64,000 nt of DNA from Sphingomonas sp. ID1715 (GCF_013044515.1 NZ_JABEPR010000001.1:930001-994000), one strand, 5' to 3'; numbered from the stretch's first letter, positions 28,377-39,156 are shown. Translations and numbers: made by a program. The notes: a model not told the origin generated them from the sequence alone.

Positions 28377-29462
28377 TCACCGCCCGATCTCCTCGATCAG
28401 GTCGGCGAGATCGCGCACCGCCTCGGGGCGGCCGCAGCCCTTTGCCCGGCGCGCGGCGTTGACGAGCGCTTCCGGCTCCAGTCCCAATTTCTGCATCTGC
28501 TTGGCAAGCTCGACCGGCGTGAACTGCGCTTGCGGGATCGAGCGGGCACCGCCGGCCGCAACCAGCTCGCGGGCGTTGTAGGTCTGGTGGTCGTCGGTCG
28601 CCGCGGCGAACGGAACCAGGATCGCCGGGCGACCCGCTGCCGCCAGTTCCGCCACCGTCGACGCGCCGGAGCGCGCGATCACCAGATGGGCCATGCCGAG
28701 CCGTTCCGGCAGGTCGGGCAAATAGGTGGCGAGTTCCGCCGGAATGCCCTGGTCCGCGTAGCGCGCCCGCACCCGCTCGATATCCTCGGCGCGCGCCTGA
28801 TGCGTCACCTGCAGCCGCGCGCGGAACACCGGCGGCAGCATGCCCAGGCCCTCCGGCACCACGTCGGACAGCACCGTCGCGCCCTGGCTGCCGCCGGTGA
28901 CCAGCACCCGGAACACGCCATCGGCGTCGAGCGGCGGATAGGGCTTATCGCGGAGCGCGAGCACTTCCTCGCGCACCGGATTGCCGACCAGCCGCACCTT
29001 GGCTTCGGCCTTGCGCGGCAGCCGCTGGATGTCGGGATAGGCGGTGGCGACCGCATCGACGCGGCCCGCGACCAGCCGGTTCACGCGGCCGAGCACGGCA
29101 TTCTGCTCATGCACCGCGGTCGAGATCTTCGCCTTGAAGGCCGCCAGCAGCGAAGGCAGCGCCGGATAGCCGCCAAAGCCCATCACCGCCGCCGGCCGAT
29201 CCTCCCGGAACAGCCGCAGCGCCTCGGCGCGACCGGCCCAGATCGACTGTGCTGCACGGACATAACCCAGCGGGCCGCCACCCAGCCGCCCGGCCGGCAG
29301 CACATGCGTCTCGACGCCTTCGAACAGGCCCGGAAAGCGCATGCCGCGCTCGTCCGAGACGAGGGCGACGTTGTGGCCGCGCCTCACCAATTCCTCGGCA
29401 AGCGCATGGGCGGGAATCATGTGCCCGCCGGTGCCGCCGGCCGCGAGGACGTATCGGCTCAT
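28377..29462 (-). CDS. murG: UDP-GlcNAc--lipid I N-acetylglucosaminyltransferase MurG
   Basis: MurG converts lipid I to lipid II at the inner face of the membrane. The 361-residue GT-B enzyme has the N-terminal loop [20 protein letters not shown], the second glycine loop [13 protein letters not shown], and the donor-site stretch [19 protein letters not shown]. The start is the ATG overlapping the ftsW stop (ATGA, 29462) rather than the one five codons earlier. The gap downstream to murC is occupied by a family A repeat. Confidence 0.96.
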   Translation of the reverse strand: MSRYVLAAGGTGGHMIPAHALAEELVRRGHNVALVSDERGMRFPGLFEGVETHVLPAGRLGGGPLGYVRAAQSIWAGRAEALRLFREDRPAAVMGFGGYPALPSLLAAFKAKISTAVHEQNAVLGRVNRLVAGRVDAVATAYPDIQRLPRKAEAKVRLVGNPVREEVLALRDKPYPPLDADGVFRVLVTGGSQGATVLSDVVPEGLGMLPPVFRARLQVTHQARAEDIERVRARYADQGIPAELATYLPDLPERLGMAHLVIARSGASTVAELAAAGRPAILVPFAAATDDHQTYNARELVAAGGARSIPQAQFTPVELAKQMQKLGLEPEALVNAARRAKGCGRPEAVRDLADLIEEIGR

Positions 29463-30658
29463 CTCTGCCCGCCCCATTTGACCACATAGGGCGAGCGGTT
29501 GAGGTACGGATTGCGCCGCGTGAAGGCGAGCAGCAGGCCGAGCCCGATCGCCAGCGCAATCATCGACGAGCCGCCATAGCTGATCAGCGGCAGGGTCATG
29601 CCCTTGGACGGCGCGAGCTGCAGGTTGACCGCCATGTTGATCAGCGCCTGGATGCCGATTTGCGTGGTCAGCCCGGCCGCTGCGAGCATGGTGAACGGGT
29701 CTTCCTCGTCGAGCAGCTTCAGGAACACGCGAACCACGATCGCGAGGAAAATCAGCGCAATGGCAAGGCAGGCGATCAGCCCGAATTCCTCGCCGATCAC
29801 CGAATAGATATAGTCGGTGTGCGCCTCGGGCAGCTGGAACTTGGCCGTGCCGCCGCCTGGGCCGGTGCCGAAGATGCCGCCATTAGTGATCGTCGCATGC
29901 GCCTTGTCGACCTGATAGGTGTCGCCCTCGCCATAAATGAAGTTGTTGATGCGCGTCGTGGCGACCGGATAAAAGAGATAGGCGGCGACGATCCCCGCAA
30001 AGCCCGCGCCGACCAGCCCGCCGATGATCCGGCCTGACACGCCGGACAGCAGCAACAGCGCCATCCACATCGTACCGAAAACGATCGTCTGGCCGAAATC
30101 GGGCTGCTTCATCAGCAGGATCGCGATCAGCCCGACCAGCGCGCCGGTGAGCGGCACGACCGGCAAAGTCTTGTCCTGCTGGCGCAAGCTCAGCAGCCAG
30201 GCGAGGGCGACGACCAACAGCGGCTTCAGGAATTCGGAGGGCTGGAACTGGCCGATGCCGACGCCGATCCAGCGCGTCGCGCCGTTCTTTTCGAAGCCGA
30301 TGATCGGCACCAAGGCCAGCATCACCGTGAAGAAGGCCGCACCCGCCAGCGCGAACCGCCGCGCCTTCGCTTTCGAGAAGGTCGAGATATAGAGCATCAC
30401 CGGCACGCTCAGCGCGATCCAGAAGAGCTGGCGCCAGAAATAATAGAGCGGGGCGAAGGTCACGTCGCCGCCGGAATAGCGATGCGCGGCCGAGGGGCTG
30501 GCGGCCGCGACGGCGACCAGGCCGATCGAGATCAGCACCGTGATCAGCATCAGCAGCACGCGGTCGATCTCCCAGAACCACAGGCCCAGCGGGCTGCGGT
30601 CGGAGCGGCCGAATTTCTGCACCTGTTTCTTGCGGCGGATCGCAGCGGTGTCGGTCAT
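29459..30658 (-). CDS. ftsW: Peptidoglycan polymerase / lipid II-handling protein FtsW
   Basis: FtsW is a SEDS-family glycosyltransferase that works with FtsI at the septum. The 399-residue protein has about ten hydrophobic spans, with family landmarks GATRWIGVGIGQFQPSEFLK, LLMKQPDFGQT (loop with the catalytic Asp), and the C-terminal LPLISYGGSSMIALAIGLGLL. The ATG overlaps the murD stop, and the stop overlaps murG. Confidence 0.96.
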   Translation of the reverse strand: MTDTAAIRRKKQVQKFGRSDRSPLGLWFWEIDRVLLMLITVLISIGLVAVAAASPSAAHRYSGGDVTFAPLYYFWRQLFWIALSVPVMLYISTFSKAKARRFALAGAAFFTVMLALVPIIGFEKNGATRWIGVGIGQFQPSEFLKPLLVVALAWLLSLRQQDKTLPVVPLTGALVGLIAILLMKQPDFGQTIVFGTMWMALLLLSGVSGRIIGGLVGAGFAGIVAAYLFYPVATTRINNFIYGEGDTYQVDKAHATITNGGIFGTGPGGGTAKFQLPEAHTDYIYSVIGEEFGLIACLAIALIFLAIVVRVFLKLLDEEDPFTMLAAAGLTTQIGIQALINMAVNLQLAPSKGMTLPLISYGGSSMIALAIGLGLLLAFTRRNPYLNRSPYVVKWGGQR

Positions 30659-32049
30659 TGCAGTGCCCCCACGGCGGCGCGAAATGCTTCCCCCCGCGCC
30701 TCATAGTCCTTGAACTGATCGAACGAAGCGCAGGCCGGCGACAGCAGCACCGTGTCCCCCGGCTCCGCGTCATTGGCGGCGCGCTTCACGGCTTCCTCGA
30801 GCACGCCGCATTCCGCGACCGGCATGTGCGGCGCAAGGATGCGCGCGAACAGCGCCCCGGCCTCGCCGATCGTGTAGGCCGAGCGAACATGCGAGAAATG
30901 CGGCGCGCAGGCGTCGAGCTCATCGGTCTTGGCGAGGCCGCCCAAGATCCACCGCACCTTCGGGAACGCGGCGAGCGCCGGCGCGGTCGACGTCGGGTTG
31001 GTCGCCTTGCTATCGTTCACGAACAGCACGCCGGAGCGCTCCGCAACACGCTCCATGCGATGCGGGAGGCCGGGATAGGTGCTAAGGCCGTGTTCGATCT
31101 GTTCGTTGGTAAGGCCAAGCGCCCGGCAAACCGCCGTTGCCGCCGCCGCATTCTGCCAATTATGCGGGCCCTGCAATGAAGGCCAAGCTGCCTGGTCGCC
31201 TACTTCCACTTGGTCAATGATGTAGATGAACGGATCGACTGCGTTGTCGAGAACATCCTCATCTGCTTCCGCAACAGCATCGACTACAGCGACCCGCTCA
31301 GGAGATTGCATCTCAAACAAGCGCGCCTTCGACGCGGCATACGCCTCGAAGCTCTCATACCGATCCAGATGATCCGGCGTGATGTTGAGCAGCACGGCCA
31401 CATCGCAGTCCAGGCTGAGGGTCAGGTCGATCTGGTAGCTGGACAGTTCCAGCACATACACGCCGCCTTCGGGCAGCGGCTCCTGGGCGAGGATCGGAAG
31501 GCCGATATTGCCGCCCATCAGCGTCGGCACGCCGGCGGTCTTGAGGATATGGTGGACGAGCGCAGTGGTGGTCGACTTGCCGTTGGTGCCGGTGATGCCG
31601 ACCACCTTGTGCGGCGGCAGCTCGGCGCGCGCCTGGGCGAAGAGTTCAATGTCGCCGATCAGGGGGACATCGTGCCTGGCGGCATGCGTGGCGATCGGGT
31701 GCCGGTTGATGGGGACACCAGGGGAGACGACGACGGCTTCAAAGCCGGTGAGGTCGAGAGTCAGGGGGTCGGCAACAGCCAAATCCTCCCCGGAACGGGG
31801 AGGGGGACCAAGCGCAGCTTGGTGGAGGGGACCCTCCACGCGCGCGGGCCCGGGGCCCCCTCCACCACCGGCTTCGCCGGCGGTCCCCCTCCCCATTCCG
31901 GGGAGGATCTTGGATCGAGCCGCCTCATTCCCATCCCACGCCCACACCTGCGCACCCGCCGCCAGCAACGCGTCCACGGTCGCCAGCCCGCTCCGCGCCA
32001 GGCCCAGCACGGCGTATTTCTTCCCGGCCCAGGCGCGTGACGTAATCAC
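30655..32049 (-). CDS. murD: UDP-N-acetylmuramoylalanine--D-glutamate ligase MurD with an in-frame repeat insertion
   Basis: MurD adds D-glutamate to UDP-MurNAc-L-Ala. The reading has the N-terminal [19 protein letters not shown], the P-loop [17 protein letters not shown], the substrate loop [11 protein letters not shown] and [12 protein letters not shown]. Between [11 protein letters not shown] (residue 47) and [19 protein letters not shown] (from about 92) there are about 44 unusual Gly/Pro-rich residues. They are encoded by a palindromic repeat of the same family as two intergenic copies. Typical MurD proteins run straight from the AWD-N-AAR helix to ADP. The frame is kept, all catalytic motifs survive, and the gene must be active because it is essential. 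Both ends overlap neighbours (ATGA). Confidence 0.95.
   Translation of the reverse strand: MITSRAWAGKKYAVLGLARSGLATVDALLAAGAQVWAWDGNEAARSKILPGMGRGTAGEAGGGGGPGPARVEGPLHQAALGPPPRSGEDLAVADPLTLDLTGFEAVVVSPGVPINRHPIATHAARHDVPLIGDIELFAQARAELPPHKVVGITGTNGKSTTTALVHHILKTAGVPTLMGGNIGLPILAQEPLPEGGVYVLELSSYQIDLTLSLDCDVAVLLNITPDHLDRYESFEAYAASKARLFEMQSPERVAVVDAVAEADEDVLDNAVDPFIYIIDQVEVGDQAAWPSLQGPHNWQNAAAATAVCRALGLTNEQIEHGLSTYPGLPHRMERVAERSGVLFVNDSKATNPTSTAPALAAFPKVRWILGGLAKTDELDACAPHFSHVRSAYTIGEAGALFARILAPHMPVAECGVLEEAVKRAANDAEPGDTVLLSPACASFDQFKDYEARGEAFRAAVGALQ
31782..31909. repeat. Composite palindromic element, family A copy 3, inside murD
   Basis: The element runs from AATCCTCCCC to GGGGAGGAT and contains GGGGGACCAAGCGCAGCTTG followed by GTGGAGGGG, and CCCCCTCCACCACCGGCTTC followed by the CGGTCCCCCT block. 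This is the same layout as the intergenic copies at 15022 and 28217, with a shorter centre. It lies wholly inside the murD reading frame, covers residues about 48-90, and introduces no stop codon. Confidence 0.85.
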
Positions 32050-33116
32050 CGGACCTTCAGCGTCGACAGGCCGGCCAGCGCCAGCACCAGGGCGATGATC
32101 CAGAAGCGGATGACGACGGTCGGCTCCGACCAGCCGAGCTGTTCGAAATGGTGATGGATCGGCGCCATCTTGAACACCCGCTTGCCGGTCCGCTTGTAGA
32201 AGAAGACCTGGATGATGACGCTGAGCGCCTCCACCACGAACAGGCCGCCGATGATCCCCAGCACGATCTCATGGTGCGCGACGACCGCGATGGTGCCCAG
32301 CGCGCCGCCGAGCGCCAGGCTGCCGGTGTCGCCCATGAAGACGGCGGCGGGGGGCGCGTTGAACCAGAGAAACGCCAGTCCGGCGCCCGCGATCGCGCCG
32401 CAGAAGATGGCGAGATCGCCTGCCCCCGGCACGTGCGGGATGCCGAGATAGGTCGCGAACTTCACGTTGCCGACCAGATAGGCGATGATCATGAACGCGA
32501 CCGAGGCGATGATCACCGGCATCGTCGCGAGGCCGTCCAGGCCATCGGTCAGGTTTACCGAATTGCCGAACGCCACGATCGTGAAGGCGGCAAAGGCGAT
32601 GTAGAACCAGCCGAGGTTCGCCACGGGCTCAGCGACGAACGGAATCCAGAGATTGGCGCCGTTATTCTGGATGATGATCCACGACGCGATGCCGGCGATG
32701 ATGAACTCCAGCAGCAGCCGCACCTTGCCCGGCACGCCGGCATGGCTCGCCTTCCTGACCTTGTCCCAATCGTCGAGGAAGCCGATCGCACCGAAGCCCA
32801 GAGTCACCGCCAGACACGCCCAGACATAGGGGCTGCGCAGGTCCATCCACAGCAGCACCGAGACGGTGAGCGAGGTCAGGATCATCAGCCCGCCCATCGT
32901 CGGCGTGCCGCGCTTGGCGAGGTGGGTCTGCGGGCCGTCGGTGCGGATCGGCTGGCCCTTGCCCTGGCGCACCCGCAGCCAGCCGATGAACTTCGGCCCG
33001 ATGATCAGCCCGAGCAGCAGCGCCGTCGCCACCGCCCCGCCGGCGCGGAAGCTCAGATAGCGGATCAGGTTCAGGATGCCGGGAAAGCCAAGCTGCTCGG
33101 CCAGCAGATAGAGCAT
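32046..33116 (-). CDS. mraY: Phospho-N-acetylmuramoyl-pentapeptide transferase MraY
   Basis: MraY makes lipid I by moving phospho-MurNAc-pentapeptide onto undecaprenyl phosphate. The 356-residue integral membrane protein shows [13 protein letters not shown], the cytoplasmic loops with [15 protein letters not shown] and [15 protein letters not shown], and the histidine-rich segment [17 protein letters not shown], all diagnostic. It is separated by one base from murF and overlaps murD by ATGA. Confidence 0.97.
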   Translation of the reverse strand: MLYLLAEQLGFPGILNLIRYLSFRAGGAVATALLLGLIIGPKFIGWLRVRQGKGQPIRTDGPQTHLAKRGTPTMGGLMILTSLTVSVLLWMDLRSPYVWACLAVTLGFGAIGFLDDWDKVRKASHAGVPGKVRLLLEFIIAGIASWIIIQNNGANLWIPFVAEPVANLGWFYIAFAAFTIVAFGNSVNLTDGLDGLATMPVIIASVAFMIIAYLVGNVKFATYLGIPHVPGAGDLAIFCGAIAGAGLAFLWFNAPPAAVFMGDTGSLALGGALGTIAVVAHHEIVLGIIGGLFVVEALSVIIQVFFYKRTGKRVFKMAPIHHHFEQLGWSEPTVVIRFWIIALVLALAGLSTLKVR

Positions 33117-33117
33117 G

Positions 33118-34506
33118 TCAGTCCTTCCCCGCGAGCGCGCCGCCCGTCAGCTGCGCGACCAGCCGACCCAATCCGACCGAATTGGAAGCTTTGATGAGAA
33201 CCGCGTCGCCAGCGCCGATCCGCCCATCCAGAGCGGCCAGCGCGTCCGCGGCGGCGGGCACATGCGCGAAGTCGACCCGCCCCTCAAGCGCCTGGCCAAG
33301 CGGCGCCATCTCTTCGCCGACGAGCAGTGCAAAATCGACGCCCGCCGACAGGATCGGCTCGGCAAGCTCGGCGTGGAAGCGGGGGCCATGGTCGCCCAGC
33401 TCGCGCATCGTGCCCAGCACCGCGACCCGCCGCGCCGCCATCTGCTCGCCCAGCACCTTGAGCGTCGCGCGCATCGAGGCCGGATTGGCGTTGTAGCTTT
33501 CGTCGATCAGCAGCGCCTCGCCGCCCGGCACGGCGATGTTCGAGCGCGCCCCACGACCGGGCATGCCCGGCAGCTCGGCCATGGCCAGACCGGCGATGGC
33601 AAGATCTCCGCCCGCCGCCTCCACAGTGGCGATCACCGCCAAGGCATTGGTGACCCAATGCTCGCCCGGCTGCCCGACCGTCATCGTCAGGCTCGCGCCC
33701 GGCAGCTGCACGGTGATCAGGGTGCCGCCGCTCTTGGACGGCACCATGTCCATCGCCCGCACATCGGCGCCTTGCCCCAAGCCGAAAGTGAGCACGCGAC
33801 CGGCATGGCGCTGCGCGGCCTCGATCAGGATGTCACGCTGCGGCGAGTCATGAGGAATGATTGCCGTCCCGCCCGGCTCCAGGCCCTCGAAGATCTCGGC
33901 CTTGGCGCGGGCGATATTCTCGATCGAGCCGAGATTCTCGATATGGGCCGGGGCGATGGTGGTGATCACCGCAACATGGGGCCGCACGAGCCTCGTGTGC
34001 GCGGCGATCTCGCCCGCATGGTTCATGCCCATTTCAAAGACGCCAAACCGCGTGTCGGCCGGCATGCGCGACAGGCTCAATGGCACGCCGGTATGGTTGT
34101 TGTAGCTCTTGAGCGACCGGTGCGCCCGGCCCGGCGCCATGCGATCGAACGCCGCCCAGAGCGCTTCCTTGGTGCCCGTCTTGCCCACCGATCCCGTGAT
34201 GCCGACCACGGTGGCGGACGTTCTTGCCCTGGCTGCGACCCCAAGGGAATCGAGCGCCGCGCGCGTGTCGGCGACGAGAATGTGCGGGTGATCGACCGGC
34301 TGGCTGACGATCGCGCCGGCGGCACCCTGCGCAAAGGCCTGATCGACGAACCGGTGCCCGTCCGTGGTCTCGCCGGACAGCGCGATGAACAGGTCGCCGG
34401 CGGTGACTTCGCGAGAATCGAACGCGACGCCGTTTGCCTCGAATGCGGCGGACGCAGTGCCGGAGACGGCGCTAGCGATATCGGCTGAGGTCCAGAGCGG
34501 TGTCAC
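33118..34506 (-). CDS. murF: UDP-N-acetylmuramoyl-tripeptide--D-alanyl-D-alanine ligase MurF
   Basis: MurF attaches D-Ala-D-Ala to complete the UDP-MurNAc-pentapeptide. The 462-residue protein shows [17 protein letters not shown] in the N-terminal domain, the P-loop [36 protein letters not shown] and [11 protein letters not shown]. Two GTG starts are possible: the one at 34506 overlaps the murE stop (GTGA) and has GGGAG about 9 nt before it, and another lies three codons earlier. I prefer the overlapping one. Confidence 0.96.
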   Translation of the reverse strand: MTPLWTSADIASAVSGTASAAFEANGVAFDSREVTAGDLFIALSGETTDGHRFVDQAFAQGAAGAIVSQPVDHPHILVADTRAALDSLGVAARARTSATVVGITGSVGKTGTKEALWAAFDRMAPGRAHRSLKSYNNHTGVPLSLSRMPADTRFGVFEMGMNHAGEIAAHTRLVRPHVAVITTIAPAHIENLGSIENIARAKAEIFEGLEPGGTAIIPHDSPQRDILIEAAQRHAGRVLTFGLGQGADVRAMDMVPSKSGGTLITVQLPGASLTMTVGQPGEHWVTNALAVIATVEAAGGDLAIAGLAMAELPGMPGRGARSNIAVPGGEALLIDESYNANPASMRATLKVLGEQMAARRVAVLGTMRELGDHGPRFHAELAEPILSAGVDFALLVGEEMAPLGQALEGRVDFAHVPAAADALAALDGRIGAGDAVLIKASNSVGLGRLVAQLTGGALAGKD

Positions 34507-35921
34507 GCCGCGCACTCCCGTGCGACGGTCACATCGTCGAACGGCAGCACGCGGTCGCCGACGATCTGGCCCTGTTCGTGGCCCTTGCCGGCGAGCAGGA
34601 TGACGTCGTCCGCACCCGCAATGGCAACCGCTTCGGCGATGGCTTCGCGCCGGCCGGCGATTTCCCGTGCGTCGGGCGCGCCGGCAAGGATCTCGCGGCG
34701 GATCAGGGCAGCATCCTCGGTGCGGGGATTGTCGTCGGTGACGATGACGAGGTCGCCGACCCGCGATGCCACGCGGCCCATCTCCGGCCGTTTCCCCTGG
34801 TCCCGGTCGCCGCCGGCACCGAAGACGATGATCAGCCGCCCCTTAGTGTGCGGGCGCAAGGCCGCCGCCGCCGCCTCGATCGCGTCCGGCGTGTGGGCAT
34901 AGTCGACATAGATGGGGGCGCCGGCCCGCGTGATCGCCGCCCGCTCCAGCCGGCCACGCACCGGGGTGACGCGGGCGAGATGTTCGAGCGCGCGCGCGGT
35001 GTCGCCGCCGGTCGCGATCACCAGCCCCGCCGCCACGCACGCATTGGCCGCCTGATAGGCGCCGATCAGCGGCAGCGTGACCTTGTAGCTCTTGCCCTCG
35101 GCTTCGATCACCAGCTGCTGACCCAGGCGCGACGGCGTGCGGCTCACCAATCTGAGCGCTTCGCCTCGTTCGCCGACCGTCAGCACACGCAATCCCCTGG
35201 CTCGGGACACCTCCACGACCCGATCCGAATGCGCGCCGTCATCCGCCCAGACAACGGCCGCGCCGTCCTCATCCACAACTTCTTCGAACAGGCGCAGCTT
35301 GGCGGCGAAATAGCTGTGCATATCGCCGTGATAGTCGAGATGGTCGCGGCTCAAGTTGGTGAAGCCGGCGGCACGGACGGGCAGCCCTTCGGTGCGCTTC
35401 TGATCGAGACCGTGACTCGACGCTTCGAAGGACAGATGCGTCACGCCTTCGCGCTTCAGGCCGGCGACGTTGGACAGGAAGGTCACGATGTCTGGCGTGG
35501 TGAGGCCGGTCAGCACCTGGTCGTGCGCGGTGGTGACGCCGAGCGTGCCGATCGACGCCGCATTGTGCCCGGCGAGCCGCCAAAGCTGCCGCGTCAGCTC
35601 GACGCTCGACGTCTTGCCGTTGGTGCCGGTGACCGCGACGGTAGTCGCCGGATAGGGCGCGAAGAAGCGGGCGGCCAGTTGGGCAAAGACGCGGCGGGGA
35701 TCGTCGGACGCGATATGCGGAACGCCTGCGACCTGTGCATTCGGCGCCGCCACGACTGCCGCAGCACCGAAGGCGATAGCCTGGGCGATGAAGTCCTCGC
35801 CATTGAAGCGGCTGCCCCGGAACGCGCCGAACACAGTGCCGGGCGCGACCTTGCGGTGATCGATGGCGAAGCCGGTGATCTCTACGTCAGAATCGATTCC
35901 CGCCAGATCGCGCAGCCGCAC
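34503..35921 (-). CDS. murE: UDP-MurNAc-tripeptide synthetase MurE, meso-diaminopimelate type
   Basis: MurE adds the third residue of the stem peptide. The 472-residue protein has the P-loop AVTGTNGKTSSVELT, the SFEASSHGLDQKR block and VDYAHTPDAIEAA. The motif TDDNPRTED contains DNPR, which marks enzymes using meso-diaminopimelate rather than lysine and fits a Gram-negative wall. A GTG start with GGAG upstream lies just after the ftsI stop, and the end overlaps murF. Confidence 0.97.
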   Translation of the reverse strand: MRLRDLAGIDSDVEITGFAIDHRKVAPGTVFGAFRGSRFNGEDFIAQAIAFGAAAVVAAPNAQVAGVPHIASDDPRRVFAQLAARFFAPYPATTVAVTGTNGKTSSVELTRQLWRLAGHNAASIGTLGVTTAHDQVLTGLTTPDIVTFLSNVAGLKREGVTHLSFEASSHGLDQKRTEGLPVRAAGFTNLSRDHLDYHGDMHSYFAAKLRLFEEVVDEDGAAVVWADDGAHSDRVVEVSRARGLRVLTVGERGEALRLVSRTPSRLGQQLVIEAEGKSYKVTLPLIGAYQAANACVAAGLVIATGGDTARALEHLARVTPVRGRLERAAITRAGAPIYVDYAHTPDAIEAAAAALRPHTKGRLIIVFGAGGDRDQGKRPEMGRVASRVGDLVIVTDDNPRTEDAALIRREILAGAPDAREIAGRREAIAEAVAIAGADDVILLAGKGHEQGQIVGDRVLPFDDVTVARECAA

Positions 35922-35924
35922 GCG

Positions 35925-37613
35925 TCACTCCTTCGCATGAACGAAGGGGAGCACCTCGCCCAGATTGGCTTCGCGGTTCGGGTCTGGCATCACGCCCAGC
36001 ATCGGGCCGATGCGACTGACCGTGCCGGAAATCACCGGCGCCACGTTCCAGCCGGCGGTGTGGAAGCCGTAAGTGTCCTTGGTCGCCTTGGGGTCGTCGA
36101 GCATGGCGACGATCACATAGCGCGGCGCCTCCATCGGAAACACACCGGCAAAGGTGGTGACCACCGCCGCGCCCGAATAGCGGCCGCCGACGATCTTTTC
36201 CGCGGTGCCGGTCTTGCCGCCGACGCGGAAGCCCGGCGCGTCCGCCTTCTTGCCGGTGCCGTGCGTCACGACGAGGCGAAGCAGCGAGCGCATCTTGTAC
36301 GATGTATCGGCCGAGAAAACGCGGTCGCCTTCCGGCAGCGGATTGCGCGCATCGCGCTTCAGCAAGGTCGCGGGCCGCCAGACGCCGCCGTTGAACAGGG
36401 TCGCATAGCCGGTCGCCAGGTGCAGCGGCGACACCGCGATGCCATGGCCATAGCCGACCGTCATCGTCGAGATATCGCCCCAGTTCGCGCCCGGATTGAG
36501 CGGGCGGCCGCGTTCGGGGATCTCGATCTTGACTCGCTCCAGAAAGTGCATGCGCTTCAGGAAAGCGCGCTGCCGCTCCGTGCCGAGCTGCGCCGCGATC
36601 TGCGCCGTGCCGATGTTCGACGATTCCTGCATTATCTCGGCGACCGAGCAGGCGCGGCCGAACGGGTGGGTGTCGGTGATCGAAAAGCGGCCGGCGCGCA
36701 GCACCTTGGGGCAGTTGTACATCTGGCCGAGGCTGCGGACCACGCCCGCGTCCATCGCCATGGCGACGGTGAACGGCTTGAAGGTCGAGCCGAGCTCGTA
36801 GACGCCCAGCGTCGCGCGGTTGAATGCCGCGTCGGCGCCCTGCTGCGCCGGCTTGTTCGGATTGAGTTCGGGCAAGGAGGTCAGCGCGACCACTTCGCCG
36901 GTCTTGATGTCCATGACCACGCCGGCGGCGCCGATGGCGCTGAACTTGGTCATTGCGCGGCCGAGTTCCGCTTCCAGCGCCTGCTGCACGCGGCTGTCGA
37001 TGGACAGCTGGACGCCACCCGCGCGCCCCGCGCCGGTCAGCTCGCGCTCCAGCACCTTTTCCATGCCGGACACGCCGTTGCCGTTGAAGTCGGTGAAGCC
37101 GAGCACATGGGCGGCGAGCATGCCCTGCGGGTAGATGCGCTCCGGCTCGCGCCCGAGATCGATGCCCGGCTCGCCCAGCCGGTTGACCGCGGCGACCAGC
37201 TCCGGCGTCGCGCGGCGGCGGAGATAGGTGAAGGTCAGCTTCGAATTGAGAATGCGCAGATACTCGTCCGCGCTCTTCTCCGGCATCAACGTGGCGAGCT
37301 GCCGCGCCAGTTCCGCCCTGTCGCCGATGATCTTGGCCGGATGAATGCCGATCGACCAGGCGTCGATCGTCTGCGCAAGCGGAATGCCGTTGCGATCGAG
37401 AATGTCGCCGCGCCCGATCCGCGCCGCATGCGCGCGGTTGGTGCTCGCATCGGTGAAGACCGACAGATAGGCAATGCGCAGGCCGATCGCCGCCGTCGCG
37501 CCGATGAACAGCAGCATCAACAGCATCAGCCGAACGTGCGAAAGCGCCACCTCGGGGCGGCGCTCTGGCAAGGGGCGGAACTGCGCGTGCGGAGCGGCGG
37601 CGACAGCGGTCAT
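35925..37613 (-). CDS. ftsI: Septal peptidoglycan transpeptidase FtsI (PBP3)
   Basis: FtsI is the class B penicillin-binding protein that crosslinks septal wall. The 562-residue protein has a cytoplasmic N-terminus, one membrane anchor (LMLLMLLFIGATAAIGLRIAY, about 29-49), the dimerisation (pedestal) domain starting at RGDILDRNGIPLA, and the transpeptidase domain. Active-site motifs are STFK (Ser276), SSN (331-333) and KTG (467-469). The ATG overlaps the ftsL stop (ATGA), and murE begins three bases after the stop. Confidence 0.97.
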   Translation of the reverse strand: MTAVAAAPHAQFRPLPERRPEVALSHVRLMLLMLLFIGATAAIGLRIAYLSVFTDASTNRAHAARIGRGDILDRNGIPLAQTIDAWSIGIHPAKIIGDRAELARQLATLMPEKSADEYLRILNSKLTFTYLRRRATPELVAAVNRLGEPGIDLGREPERIYPQGMLAAHVLGFTDFNGNGVSGMEKVLERELTGAGRAGGVQLSIDSRVQQALEAELGRAMTKFSAIGAAGVVMDIKTGEVVALTSLPELNPNKPAQQGADAAFNRATLGVYELGSTFKPFTVAMAMDAGVVRSLGQMYNCPKVLRAGRFSITDTHPFGRACSVAEIMQESSNIGTAQIAAQLGTERQRAFLKRMHFLERVKIEIPERGRPLNPGANWGDISTMTVGYGHGIAVSPLHLATGYATLFNGGVWRPATLLKRDARNPLPEGDRVFSADTSYKMRSLLRLVVTHGTGKKADAPGFRVGGKTGTAEKIVGGRYSGAAVVTTFAGVFPMEAPRYVIVAMLDDPKATKDTYGFHTAGWNVAPVISGTVSRIGPMLGVMPDPNREANLGEVLPFVHAKE

Positions 37614-38236
37614 CGTTTCGCCTTTGCTTCCTTCGCGGCGGTGCGGGCGATGTCGCGGATCGAGCCATCGTCGAGCAGCGCCACCTTTTCAGCCTTGGGC
37701 TTCGTGACCTTCACCTGCGCCGGGATCGTGCGCGGTTGCGGCAGCTCTTCGATCATGGCAACGGCCTGCATCATCGGCGAACGCTTGATCGCGGGGATGA
37801 CCGGCGCACCGTCGGACCGGGCATCGGGCACCACCGCCGGGCGCAGCACCGGCCGGGCGGGCGGTGCGCTGGCCACCGCCGCAGGTGGGGAAACCGTTTC
37901 GGCGCTGGCGAGCGCGGTGCGCGGCGCCTGCGCGGGCAGGCCCTCGCCCGGCACATAGGCGGCGAGCTGCACTTCGCTGGTCAGATACTGATCGACCTTC
38001 GGCGCCGCGAGCGCGAGCACTTCATTGTTGTAGGATTCGAGCTGCCTGAGGCTCGCGCGGGCGCTGAACTCGGTCTCGAGCGTGCGGATCTGGCTCTGGG
38101 TCAGCACGATCTTGCGCTCGACGCTCTCCAGCGCGGTGCGCTCGGCAGCCACCTGGAGCGAGACGAGGTAGAAAGAGAGCGCCGCGCCCGCGACGCCCGC
38201 CACCCATCCGATCGGACGCAAACGCCGTGCGATCAT
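37610..38236 (-). CDS. ftsL: FtsL-like divisome protein with long C-terminal tail
   Basis: The position between rsmH and ftsI, one N-terminal membrane span ([20 protein letters not shown]) and a following coiled-coil-like helix ([26 protein letters not shown]) identify the FtsL slot. FtsL pairs with FtsB and FtsQ to control FtsWI. At 208 residues it is about twice the usual length: beyond residue 100 lies a Pro/Ala-rich and basic tail ending AKEAKAKR. The start is the ATG overlapping the rsmH stop (38236). The identity is by structure and context, since FtsL sequences are poorly conserved. Confidence 0.85.
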   Translation of the reverse strand: MIARRLRPIGWVAGVAGAALSFYLVSLQVAAERTALESVERKIVLTQSQIRTLETEFSARASLRQLESYNNEVLALAAPKVDQYLTSEVQLAAYVPGEGLPAQAPRTALASAETVSPPAAVASAPPARPVLRPAVVPDARSDGAPVIPAIKRSPMMQAVAMIEELPQPRTIPAQVKVTKPKAEKVALLDDGSIRDIARTAAKEAKAKR

Positions 38237-39156
38237 GCCGATACTCCCCAAGCTTCCGCCGTTGTTCTTTTCGCCACGCGCAGCGTCGCCGACCGTGCGC
38301 GCGGATTTGCCGCCGTCTCCGCGGCGCTCGGCCGCACGGCCTTGCCGACCGCCTCGAAGCTCGGCCGGCGCGACTTGGTTGACGGCAGGTGCCGCGAACC
38401 TGCGGGTGCCGCGCCGCTGCGATCGCGCAGGAACTGCTTCACGATGCGATCCTCGAGACTGTGGAAGGTGACGACTGCCAGCCGCCCGCCGGGCGCCAGC
38501 ACGCGCTCCGCCGCTTCGAGGCCGTCCTGCAGCTCTTCCAGTTCGCGGTTCAGGTGGATGCGGATCGCCTGGAAGACCTGCACCGCCGGGTCCTTGTCCT
38601 TGCCCGGGATATAGCCGACCGACTTGCGCACGACGGTCGCGAGTTCGAGCGTGCGGGCGAGCGGCCGGGCGGCGACGATCGCGCGGGCGATGCGGCGCGA
38701 GCGGCGCTCCTCGCCCAGGCGGAAGATCACGTCGGCGATCTCGGCCTCGTCAGCCGTGTTCAGCCATTCGGCGGCGCTCAGCCCGGCCTGCTCCATCCGC
38801 ATGTCGAGCGGCCCGTCATTCTGCACGGAAAAGCCGCGTTCGGCCTGGTCGAACTGCATCGACGACACGCCGATATCGAGCGTCACGCCATCGACCGGGA
38901 GCGCGTCGAGCGCCCCCAACGCCTCCTCCATTTCAGAGAAGCGCCGCTCGATCAGCGTCAGTCCGGGCAGCACCGGGGCAGCCAAGACCGCGTTCGGATC
39001 GCGATCGAAGGCAAAGACCGCGGCACCCTTGTCGAGCATCGCGCGCGTATAGCCGCCGGCGCCGAAGGTGCCGTCGACATGCCGCTCGCCGGGGGTGATG
39101 GCGAGCGCGTCGATCACTTCGGCGAGCATGACTGGAATGTGCGGAGCGGCGTTCAC
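38233..39156 (-). CDS. rsmH: 16S rRNA (cytosine-1402-N4)-methyltransferase RsmH
   Basis: RsmH methylates C1402 in the ribosomal P site. From a GTG at 39156, which overlaps the mraZ stop (GTGA), the protein has 307 residues. Motifs are [28 protein letters not shown] (SAM-binding), [19 protein letters not shown] and [16 protein letters not shown]. The longer open frame upstream overlaps mraZ and is not RsmH-like. Formerly mraW. Confidence 0.96.
   Translation of the reverse strand: MNAAPHIPVMLAEVIDALAITPGERHVDGTFGAGGYTRAMLDKGAAVFAFDRDPNAVLAAPVLPGLTLIERRFSEMEEALGALDALPVDGVTLDIGVSSMQFDQAERGFSVQNDGPLDMRMEQAGLSAAEWLNTADEAEIADVIFRLGEERRSRRIARAIVAARPLARTLELATVVRKSVGYIPGKDKDPAVQVFQAIRIHLNRELEELQDGLEAAERVLAPGGRLAVVTFHSLEDRIVKQFLRDRSGAAPAGSRHLPSTKSRRPSFEAVGKAVRPSAAETAANPRARSATLRVAKRTTAEAWGVSA

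Noticed and set aside
34500-37958. A 1152-codon plus-strand reading opposite murE and ftsI
   Set aside because: Shadow of two unambiguous genes; His/Arg/Ala-rich with no recognisable domain.
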